Below are positions 17,528-24,320 of a stretch of DNA of 37,645 bases, in pieces. The notes under the pieces are model-generated. The model was not told where the DNA came from and did no database searches. It worked only from the letters and a program-made list of their open reading frames with translations. The translations under genes were made by a program, and so were the position numbers. This DNA is from an uncultured Spirochaetales bacterium (GTDB taxonomy: Bacteria; Spirochaetota; Spirochaetia; Sphaerochaetales; Sphaerochaetaceae). Each line of letters opens with the position of its first letter. Position 1 is the first letter of the stretch. Location of the stretch: positions 1-37,645 of the forward strand of contig CALXOK010000019.1 of NCBI GenBank assembly GCA_944390025.1, in the 5' to 3' direction.

Positions 17528-17592
17528 TATAATTGCATGTCAGATAAGCCTGTTCGTGCTCCTGAAAACCATGACATACAGGCAAATAATAC

Positions 17593-17629
17593 AAAAAGAG
17601 CATCCGGAAGAAGTCCCGGATGCCTCTTT
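17593..17629 (-). terminator. terminator of tRNA-Pro
   Basis: The stem GCATCCGG / CCGGATGC (17600-17607 with 17616-17623), extended by AAGAG/CTCTT pairing with one bulged G, is followed on the minus strand by TTTTTGTATT. It lies about 13 bases past the tRNA 3' end. Confidence 0.88.
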
Positions 17630-17641
17630 CAATTCCGTTTT

Positions 17642-17715
17642 TCGGGCTGACTGGATTTGAACCAGCGACCCCAAGTCCCCCAGACTTGTACGCTAAACCC
17701 CTGCGCTACAGCCCG
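17642..17715 (-). tRNA. tRNA-Pro (anticodon GGG)
   Basis: A 74-base cloverleaf. The acceptor stem is CGGGCTG / CAGCCCG with discriminator A. The D arm is GCGC/GCGT-like. The anticodon stem CAAGT/ACTTG encloses the loop CTGGGGG, placing GGG at positions 34-36. The T arm is GCTGG-TTCAAAT-CCAGT with one G-U. The 3' CCA is not encoded. It has its own promoter and terminator, so it is a single-gene transcript between the chaperone promoter and the ABC ATPase genes. Confidence 0.95.
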
Positions 17716-17727
17716 GAATCGAAAGCT

Positions 17728-17757
17728 ATATTAGCAGTTTTCAAAACTTTGAATCAA
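17728..17757 (-). promoter_or_regulatory. promoter of tRNA-Pro
   Basis: TTGATT (17752-17757), 18 bp, TAATAT (17728-17733) on the minus strand, 12 bases upstream of the mature tRNA 5' end. Confidence 0.6.
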
Positions 17758-17800
17758 GGGATTATGGACGCAAAATGAAACAGAATCTAGAATCATCACT

Positions 17801-18790
17801 GTGATTGAGAGCGCACAACTGCTGAAAGTCAGAAACCTCACTGTTGATTTCCCCTCCGGGGGAAGACTCCTTCATGCTGTAAGGAACATAAGTTTCAGCC
17901 TGAGTGAAGGAGAAATCACGGCAATCGCAGGCGAATCCGGATGCGGCAAAAGTGTCACTGCCCTTTCATTGATGGCTCTAGCAGGAAAGGATGCTTCAAT
18001 CAGTGCCGAATCAGAAATCATCTTTTTTGACAGGGAAAGCGGAAGGCAGACAGACATCCTGAAAGCTGACCGGAAAAGCTTACAGAGAATCCGGGGCAGG
18101 AAGATTGCATACATAAGTCAGGATCCATTCTCTGCCCTTGATCCTATGTACACTGCAGGCTGGCAGGTGGCTGAAGCTCTGAGGCTTCGAGAAAAGAAAG
18201 CAGGCAGACAAGAGGTTCTTGAATGTCTCAGGATGGCAGGAATCAGCGACTGTGAGCGTACCGCATCGCTATATCCTCATCAGATGAGCGGCGGCATGAG
18301 GCAGAGGACAGTAATCGCAATGGCACTTGCCCTCTCTGCCCGGCTCATCATAGCCGATGAACCGACATCAAATCTTGATTCCTGTCTTCAGGATGAGATT
18401 CTCGCTCTCTTGAGGAATTTAAGGGACTCATGCGGCGTTTCCATCCTTCTGATAAGTCATGATCTGAATCTCATTGGGAAATATGCGGACAGGATAATCG
18501 TCATGCATGCAGGCCAGATTGTTGAATCAGGAAGCCGCACACAGGTTCTCACCTCTCCCGTTCATCCATATACAAAAGCCCTTCTTGAATGTATGAAGGA
18601 GGATGAAAGAGGCAACCTGAAAAGCATACCTCATTCGATGACTGATCCTTACAGCACTTTCACAGGCTGTGCCTTTTATAAACGCTGCTGTGAAAAGACT
18701 GATGAGTGCGCCATTTACAGCCCTGAGATGAAAACACTTTCCGACGGTCACTGTTTCATGTGCAGGTGCAAGGAGGCTGATAATGAGTGA
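17801..18790 (+). CDS. peptide/nickel-type ABC transporter ATPase (DppD/OppD family)
   Basis: This 329-residue ATPase has Walker A GESGCGKS at residues 44-51, the signature MSGGMRQR, and Walker B LIIADEPTSNLD with the following H-loop ISHD. The C-terminal oligopeptide-family extension with conserved Cys is present (HPYTKALLECM, then a run of Cys from GCAFYKRCC to HCFMCRC). In relatives this tail can hold an Fe-S cluster. The start is a GTG without a visible ribosome-binding site. It overlaps by four bases the stop of a possible nine-codon leader frame (17775-17804), which might couple its translation. No permease or binding protein lies next to it, so the partners must be encoded elsewhere. 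Substrate cannot be told. Confidence 0.9.
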   Translation: MIESAQLLKVRNLTVDFPSGGRLLHAVRNISFSLSEGEITAIAGESGCGKSVTALSLMALAGKDASISAESEIIFFDRESGRQTDILKADRKSLQRIRGRKIAYISQDPFSALDPMYTAGWQVAEALRLREKKAGRQEVLECLRMAGISDCERTASLYPHQMSGGMRQRTVIAMALALSARLIIADEPTSNLDSCLQDEILALLRNLRDSCGVSILLISHDLNLIGKYADRIIVMHAGQIVESGSRTQVLTSPVHPYTKALLECMKEDERGNLKSIPHSMTDPYSTFTGCAFYKRCCEKTDECAIYSPEMKTLSDGHCFMCRCKEADNE

Positions 18791-19544
18791 ATGCATCCTT
18801 TCTGTCAGTCACCTGTGCAAAACCTATCAAGACGGGGGAATCAGGGCCTGTGATGACGTGTCATTCTGCCTTGAGAGAGGTGACTGCATGGCTGTCTGCG
18901 GGCAGTCAGGTTCAGGAAAGACCACTCTCGTGCGGCTTATCACAGGACTTGAGAAGGCGGATTCAGGCTCCGTCATTTTTGAAGGCAAAGAGCTCATTGG
19001 AATGAAAGAAAAGCAACTGAACCTTGTCAGGAAAAGACTGCAGCTGGTTTTCCAGAATCCTTCTTCATCTCTTGACCCGCTCCTGACAGCAGGAGAGAAC
19101 ATCGCATTGGCGGTACGCTATCATCATATTGTGCCTGAAGCAGAAGTCAGGGATTATGTGCTGTCCGTGATGAAGGACTGCCATGTAGATGAGGGGTGCT
19201 TTGACATGCGGCCGTCAAAACTTTCCGGAGGGCTGTGCCAGAGAATCTCCATTGCCAGAGCTCTCGCGCTGAAACCTGAGGTGCTCATTCTTGACGAACC
19301 GTTCAGCGCTCTGGATGTCTCGACTCAGGCGAAGATGACAAACCTTCTCAGAAAGCTCAAGGCTGAGCATAATCTGACACTCATTGTCATAACACACTCT
19401 CTGGAGACAGCCAGACACCTTGCCAGAATCACAGCAGTCATGCATGAAGGAAAAATCATCGAGCTTGATCTGACCCGGAGGATTCTCAGCTCGCCATCCC
19501 ATCCTCATGCAAAACGGCTTGTCATGGCCGCAATTCATACGTGA
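18783..19544 (+). CDS. peptide/nickel-type ABC transporter ATPase (DppF/OppF family)
   Basis: This 253-residue ATPase forms the second nucleotide-binding subunit with the preceding gene, which it overlaps by eight bases. It has a strong AAGGAGG ribosome-binding site. Walker A is GQSGSGKT (residues 40-47), the Q-loop is VFQNPSSSLDP, and Walker B is VLILDEPFSALD. The signature reads LSGGLCQR where LSGGQ-Q/R is usual, a Leu at the fifth position. It is shorter than typical DppF and lacks the C-terminal Cys-rich tail, ending soon after HPHAKRLVMA. The pair would energise a permease encoded outside the window. Confidence 0.9.
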   Translation: MSECILSVSHLCKTYQDGGIRACDDVSFCLERGDCMAVCGQSGSGKTTLVRLITGLEKADSGSVIFEGKELIGMKEKQLNLVRKRLQLVFQNPSSSLDPLLTAGENIALAVRYHHIVPEAEVRDYVLSVMKDCHVDEGCFDMRPSKLSGGLCQRISIARALALKPEVLILDEPFSALDVSTQAKMTNLLRKLKAEHNLTLIVITHSLETARHLARITAVMHEGKIIELDLTRRILSSPSHPHAKRLVMAAIHT

Positions 19545-19553
19545 ATACAGAAA

Positions 19554-19577
19554 CCCGCTGCCATTCCTGACAGCGGG
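19554..19577 (-). terminator. terminator between the ABC genes and nrdD, possibly two-way
   Basis: The perfect 7-bp GC-rich stem CCCGCTG / CAGCGGG (19554-19577) with a 10-nt loop lies between two convergent genes. On the minus strand it is followed by TTTCTGTATT, so it mainly serves nrdD. On the plus strand no T run follows. Confidence 0.7.
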
Positions 19578-19606
19578 AAACACGTTAACTGTAATCTCTA
19601 TCTCAA

Positions 19607-21964
19607 TCAGCAGGCTCTTGTGATATAAGCCTTGACTGCTGCGATTCCGCTCACGACCTCTGCCTTGTCCCCATTGATTGCAACAAGTGTCGGAGCCTGC
19701 ATGATGTGGTACTCCCTTGCAAGATCAGCTCTCTCTTCAGCGTCAATCACCTCATAGCTGAGACCGGCCTTGTCGAGGGATGCCTTTGCAATCTTGCAGT
19801 TCGGACATGTCTTTGTAGTGAAGAGAAGAAGACGGCTTGCATTGTTCACTGTCTCGGCTTCCTTCCTGTGGACATGAGAACCGTTGAAGTGGCTTGTGGA
19901 AAGGTTGTACTCCTTTCTCTCCTTGAACTCCTCAGTCTTTCCGACGTTCCAGTTCTGCACCGGGCGGTAGTAGCCTGTGATTCTCGAATAGACCTCTGTC
20001 GTCCTTCCGCACTCCGGACACTTGTAGACCTCTCCGGTAATGTAGCCGTGATCCGGGCAGACGGAGTATGTCGGAGAAAGCGTGTAATACGGCATCTCGT
20101 AGTTCTCTGCAATCTTGCGGACAATCTCAGCTGCAGCCTTCCAGTCAGGAAGCTTCTCGCCAAGGAAGACATGGAAGACAGTTCCTGATGTGTAGAGGGT
20201 CTGGAGCCTGTCCTGAACATCCAGGGCTGTGAAGATGTCATCTGTGTAGCCGACCGGCAGGTGAGATGAGTTCGTATAGTAAGGGGCCGCCGCATTGTCG
20301 CTTGCTGTGATGATGTCAGCGAAGTCCTCTGTATCATGCTTTGCGAAGCGGTATGTGGTTGACTCAGCAGGTGTGGCCTCAAGGTTATAGAGGTCTCCGT
20401 ACTGCTCCTGATAGTCGGAGAGGCGGTCTCTCATGTGATTGAGGACATCAACTGCAAAGTCCTGGGCATCCTTGTGTGTCAGGTCAACCCTGAGCCAGTT
20501 TGCATTGAGGCAGGCCTCGTTCATGCCGACCAGTCCGATTGTGGAGAAGTGGTTGTCGAATGAGCCGAGATAACGCTTTGTATAAGGATACAGCCCCTCG
20601 CTGAGAAGCTTTGTGATGACAGTCCTCTTGACCTTGAGAGAGCGTGCGGCAACATCCATCATGTGGTCAAGGCGGTGATAGAAATCATCCTTGTCCTTTG
20701 ACAGATAAGCCATTCTCGGCAGGTTGATTGTGACAACTCCGATGCTTCCTGTGGACTCGCCTGAGCCGAAGTATCCACCGGACTTCTTCCTCAGCTCCCT
20801 CAAATCGAGGCGCAGGCGGCAGCACATGGATCTCACGTCGCTTGGCTCCATGTCAGAGTTGATGTAGTTGGAGAAATACGGAGTTCCGTACTTTGCTGTC
20901 ATCTCGAAAAGAAGCCTGTTGTTTTCGGTGTCGGACCAGTCGAAGTCCCTTGTGATGGAATATGTCGGAATCGGATACTGGAAACCCCTTCCGTTCGCAT
21001 CACCTTCAATCATGACTTCGATGAAGGCCTTGTTGACCATGTCCATTTCCTTCTTGCACTCACCGTATGTGAAGTCCATCTCCTGTCCGCCGACAATTGC
21101 TTTCTGATCTCTCAGGTCAGGCGGGCATACCCAGTCAAGAGTGATGTTGGTGAAAGGAGCCTGTGTGCCCCAGCGGGAAGGAGTGTTGACTCCGTATACG
21201 AAGCTCTGGACGCACTGCTTGACTTCCTTGTATGAGAGGTTGTCAATCTTCACGAACGGAGCCAGATAGGTATCGAAGGAGCTGAAAGCCTGAGCACCTG
21301 CCCACTCATTCTGCATGATACCAAGGAAGTTGACCATCTGGTTGCACAGTGTTGAAAGATGCTTTGCAGGAGCAGATGTGATCTTTCCTGTCACACCGCC
21401 AAGGCCTTCCTGAATCAGCTGCTTGATGGACCAGCCTGCGCAGTAGCCTGAAAGCATGGAAAGGTCATGAAGGTGGATATCGCAATGTCTGTGAGCATCC
21501 GCAATCTCCTGATCATAGACCTCGCTGAGCCAGTAGTTTGCTGTGATGGCTCCGCTGTTGGAGAGGATCAGACCGCCGATTGAATAGTTGACAGTACTGT
21601 TCTCCTTCACGCGCCAGTCACTGAGGTTCAGGTAATTGTCGACAACGTTCTTGTAGTCAAGAACAGTTGACTTCATGTTCCTGATCTTCTCCCTCTGCTT
21701 TCTGTAGAGGATGTATGTCTTTGCGACATCGGTGTAGCCGGCAGCGGAAAGCACGCTCTCAACGCTGTCCTGGATATCCTCGACCTGAACCTTTGAGTCC
21801 TTGATTTTCTTCTCGTAATCGCTTGTGACCTTGAGAGCGATGAAATCGATTATGTCAGTGTTGTACTGCTTGCCTGAAGCCTCGAAAGCCTTTGTGATGG
21901 CAGCAGAAATCTTCTTGATGTCAAACGGGACAACCTTACCGTCCCTTTTCACAACTTCATACAT
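19607..21964 (-). CDS. nrdD: anaerobic ribonucleoside-triphosphate reductase with fused glutaredoxin-like domain
   Basis: This 785-residue class III reductase makes deoxynucleotides without oxygen. Residues 1-95 are an ATP-cone. The ten-stranded barrel follows, with a Cys-Cys pair at 381-382 (SMCCRLRLD) and FSTIGLVGMNEA at about 473-484. Zinc-site cysteines lie at about 636 and 649-652. The glycyl-radical motif RITGYYR places the radical on Gly664. From about 709 to the end is a thioredoxin/glutaredoxin-fold domain with a CPNC redox motif at 720-723 and a cis-Pro segment MQAPTLV. This fusion suggests thiol-driven reduction, as known for thioredoxin- or NrdH-dependent NrdD subtypes, in place of formate. 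The ATG at 21964 has an AAGAGGTG site. The activase gene lies upstream, separated by likely NrdR sites. Confidence 0.95.
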   Translation of the reverse strand: MYEVVKRDGKVVPFDIKKISAAITKAFEASGKQYNTDIIDFIALKVTSDYEKKIKDSKVQVEDIQDSVESVLSAAGYTDVAKTYILYRKQREKIRNMKSTVLDYKNVVDNYLNLSDWRVKENSTVNYSIGGLILSNSGAITANYWLSEVYDQEIADAHRHCDIHLHDLSMLSGYCAGWSIKQLIQEGLGGVTGKITSAPAKHLSTLCNQMVNFLGIMQNEWAGAQAFSSFDTYLAPFVKIDNLSYKEVKQCVQSFVYGVNTPSRWGTQAPFTNITLDWVCPPDLRDQKAIVGGQEMDFTYGECKKEMDMVNKAFIEVMIEGDANGRGFQYPIPTYSITRDFDWSDTENNRLLFEMTAKYGTPYFSNYINSDMEPSDVRSMCCRLRLDLRELRKKSGGYFGSGESTGSIGVVTINLPRMAYLSKDKDDFYHRLDHMMDVAARSLKVKRTVITKLLSEGLYPYTKRYLGSFDNHFSTIGLVGMNEACLNANWLRVDLTHKDAQDFAVDVLNHMRDRLSDYQEQYGDLYNLEATPAESTTYRFAKHDTEDFADIITASDNAAAPYYTNSSHLPVGYTDDIFTALDVQDRLQTLYTSGTVFHVFLGEKLPDWKAAAEIVRKIAENYEMPYYTLSPTYSVCPDHGYITGEVYKCPECGRTTEVYSRITGYYRPVQNWNVGKTEEFKERKEYNLSTSHFNGSHVHRKEAETVNNASRLLLFTTKTCPNCKIAKASLDKAGLSYEVIDAEERADLAREYHIMQAPTLVAINGDKAEVVSGIAAVKAYITRAC

Positions 21965-22047
21965 TTTTACACCTCTTGGTTTTCAATCTGTTTACTTGTT
22001 TCAGGGACTAATCTAACACAGAAAAACAAGAGGTGCAAGCATAAATT

Positions 22048-22094
22048 ACACAACCCAAAGCGTAGTTTTTTACCAGCTACACCATATATAGCGG
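22048..22094 (-). promoter_or_regulatory. two NrdR-box-like sites upstream of nrdD
   Basis: On the plus strand, ACACCATATATAGCGG (22079-22094) agrees with the NrdR consensus acaCwAtATaTwGtgt at 13 of 16 positions. ACACAACCCAAAGCGT (22048-22063) agrees at 12 of 16 by my count. The two start 31 bp apart, the same face of the helix and the usual spacing of tandem NrdR boxes. NrdR represses ribonucleotide reductase genes when (d)ATP is sufficient. A possible nrdD promoter (TTGCAC, 17 bp, TAGATT) lies downstream, toward the gene. Confidence 0.65.
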
Positions 22095-22100
22095 TTACCT

Positions 22101-22802
22101 CTATTCCACACTATCCCGAATCTCAGCGTTTTCTATATAAGTTTTTACTAATTTAAGATAGTTTTTCATACTGTCCGCAGAAGGTGCGCTGAGCCCAGAT
22201 GAAATGGTATCTTGTGATGGAACAAAGGTTTGCAGGAAATATCTTGAACAGGGAGCAATCATCGTGCAGATTTTCCTGAAATTTTCTTCATAGTGGAGCT
22301 CTTTTACGACGGTTGTCCTGAATTCATACTCAACCCCGCAGCTTTTTATATAGCTGATGCTCTCAAGAATGCAGTCTGTGCTGAACCCGGGAATACCGTT
22401 TGTCTCTGCATAGGCATCCAGACTGTTCTTGATATCCATCGCGATGTAATCGACAAGCCCTTCCCCGACCAGCGCCTTCACCACCTCAGGACGTGAGCCG
22501 TTCGTGTCCAGCTTCACAAGATAGCCCATCTCTTTTACAGGACGGATGAAATCAGCAAGGTCGCTGTTGAGGCAGGGCTCGCCTCCCGTGATTACGAGTC
22601 CGTCAAGCATGTTCTTCCTTTTCTCAAGGAAGGAATACACCTCCTCGTGACTGATGACAGGCTGGCTGTCAGGATCAAGAACAAGTGAGGAATTATGGCA
22701 GAACGGGCAGCGGAAATTGCAGCCTCCGGTGAAGACGATTGCGGCCATATGGTGTGGATAGTCAACAAGTGACAGGCGGTTGAGTCCGTGAATTTTCATC
22801 AT
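22101..22802 (-). CDS. nrdG: anaerobic ribonucleotide reductase activating protein (radical SAM)
   Basis: This 233-residue radical SAM enzyme installs the glycyl radical on NrdD. The CxxxCxxC cluster motif is C28-N-F-R-C32-P-F-C35. The SAM-binding GGEP motif follows in VITGGEPCLN, and YIAMDIKNS lies in the barrel. The N-terminus (LNRLSLVDYPHHMAAIVFTGGC) is that of the longer NrdG subtype (about 230 residues), not the E. coli type of about 155. Start is the ATG at 22802, with a second ATG immediately after. The gene stops 136 bases upstream of nrdD, and the NrdR-like sites begin seven bases past its stop, so nrdD has its own regulated promoter. Confidence 0.92.
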   Translation of the reverse strand: MMKIHGLNRLSLVDYPHHMAAIVFTGGCNFRCPFCHNSSLVLDPDSQPVISHEEVYSFLEKRKNMLDGLVITGGEPCLNSDLADFIRPVKEMGYLVKLDTNGSRPEVVKALVGEGLVDYIAMDIKNSLDAYAETNGIPGFSTDCILESISYIKSCGVEYEFRTTVVKELHYEENFRKICTMIAPCSRYFLQTFVPSQDTISSGLSAPSADSMKNYLKLVKTYIENAEIRDSVE

Positions 22803-22880
22803 AATGCTCTCACTCTACTTTCTTTGAACCGCCGATGCAATATATACTGAGAGTCATTCAATCACAGGAGGACGTGCACC

Positions 22881-23936
22881 TTGCCAGTCAAAAAGAAACA
22901 GAAAGAAGAGAATCCGGCTATCAAACAGGCGCGTGAAGTCTACAGCGCACTGCGCACAATGCTGGGACCTGAGCACCCGGGAACGCTGAAAGCGAAATAC
23001 GCTCTTGCAAAGTCAATCATAGATGAATCTGAAGCTGACACCAGTGAAGCCCTGCTTCTTCTTACCGAGCTTGTGGAAGACATACGCAAGATGGATGGTG
23101 AACCGGATCCGTACTTCAGCGGCATTGACTATTACTTCTGCACTGCAGTCTTTGAGAACGAGGAAGACCTTAACAAGGTAATCTCCCTTCTGGAGTCCTT
23201 TATGGATCAGGGACCTGCCGTGGTTTATGACCTCCAGAAGCCGAATGAGTTCGCACGCCAGTATTTCGACATGACGGACATGCTTATCTGTGCATATCTG
23301 GATGCTGAAGACTATATGAACGCATTCATAACCTGCCACTCATATATCGAGAATCTTGTGAGGGTATACAGAATCAGCGATGAATGCGTGGAATCAGCCA
23401 TTGACCAGCTTGGCGACATCTGTCTTTCCATCGGGAACAAGGAGATTGATGCGGAGTATGCTCAGATTATTGACACTGCATGTTCAGACCTGATGAAGAA
23501 TGTCGCACCTCTCAAGGCCGTCGGGAAATTCTTTGACAATGACGAGCTTGAAGATAAAGAGCTGTCCCTTGTACGGCTTGCCGACAACAGGCTGGACCTT
23601 GCAAACCTCTACCGCTCTTATATCTTCTATTCGCTCTCAGCGATGTCAAGATTCCCGTCAATAGCGACAAAGGAAAGGAAAAAAGAGCTTCTTGAAGCTG
23701 TCATGCAGCTTGAGAAATGCTATGAGCACATCACGAAGATAGAGAAGAAAATACTCGCCGAAGAGAAAAACGACGACAACTTCTTCGCAACATTTGAAGC
23801 AAGGCTTGAGATGGACAACAGCTCAAGTGTATTCGAGAAGATGATGGAAAGCATCAGGGCACTTGAAGATGCCGTGAAGGAAAAGAATCCCGACTGGCAG
23901 GATGTTCTCGACCTTTACTTTGACGTATTCAGCTGA
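22881..23936 (+). CDS. helical-repeat (TPR-like) protein of unknown function
   Basis: This 351-residue, acidic, almost fully helical cytoplasmic protein has no signal peptide or membrane segment. The N-terminal stretch REVYSALRTMLGPEHPGTLKAKYALA matches the LGxxHPxTL tetratricopeptide variant seen in kinesin-light-chain-like repeats. The later part has less regular helices with paired aromatic residues. Such folds usually mediate protein contacts. I recognise no specific family. The start is a TTG, chosen because AGGAGG lies nine bases upstream and no ATG fits. It is divergent from nrdG across a 78-base gap that holds a TATACT element. It ends three bases before the convergent thioesterase gene. 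Confidence 0.8.
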   Translation: MPVKKKQKEENPAIKQAREVYSALRTMLGPEHPGTLKAKYALAKSIIDESEADTSEALLLLTELVEDIRKMDGEPDPYFSGIDYYFCTAVFENEEDLNKVISLLESFMDQGPAVVYDLQKPNEFARQYFDMTDMLICAYLDAEDYMNAFITCHSYIENLVRVYRISDECVESAIDQLGDICLSIGNKEIDAEYAQIIDTACSDLMKNVAPLKAVGKFFDNDELEDKELSLVRLADNRLDLANLYRSYIFYSLSAMSRFPSIATKERKKELLEAVMQLEKCYEHITKIEKKILAEEKNDDNFFATFEARLEMDNSSSVFEKMMESIRALEDAVKEKNPDWQDVLDLYFDVFS

Positions 23937-23939
23937 GAC

Positions 23940-24320
23940 TCACAGCTGGCTGATGAGCCTGTCATCGATTCTCGCAAGCTTTTTGTCCCTGATGTCGATG
24001 CATGCAAGCTTTACGGTAAGACGGGCGATGAGCTCGTCTTCCCTTTTTATGAGCTGCTCAAGTGTCATTGACACGCGCCCTGTTTCCGTCACTGTGGTCT
24101 CTACAGTCAGAAGGTCATCCAGAACAGCGCTTTTCTCATAGCTTATGTTTATGTTCCTGACAACAAAGGCAATCCCGCCCATCAGGCCGGAAGCCCCGAT
24201 GGTGCGGGCGAATTCCGTACGGGCATGCTCGGCGAAATTCAGATATGCGGCATGATAGACTATGCCCTGAGCATCCGTGTCACTGAAATAGACACGCTGC
24301 TGGTATGTGAATGTCCTCAT
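23940..24320 (-). CDS. ybgC: acyl-CoA thioesterase, YbgC/FcbJ hotdog family
   Basis: This 126-residue single hotdog-fold protein shows the YbgC-type active-site signature near the N-terminus: YFSDTDAQGIVYHAAYLNFAEHARTEF, with the catalytic Asp in the DTDAxGxVYH segment. Family members hydrolyse acyl-CoA or acyl-carrier thioesters. In proteobacteria YbgC goes with the Tol-Pal system, but no tol gene is present here. Its ATG overlaps the topB stop (ATGA), so the two are cotranscribed. It has GGAAGAG upstream. The exact substrate is unknown. Confidence 0.88.
   Translation of the reverse strand: MRTFTYQQRVYFSDTDAQGIVYHAAYLNFAEHARTEFARTIGASGLMGGIAFVVRNINISYEKSAVLDDLLTVETTVTETGRVSMTLEQLIKREDELIARLTVKLACIDIRDKKLARIDDRLISQL

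Noticed and set aside
23931..23953. CAGCTG dyad between the convergent TPR-like and thioesterase genes as a terminator
   Set aside because: The 6-bp stem has no T run on either strand.
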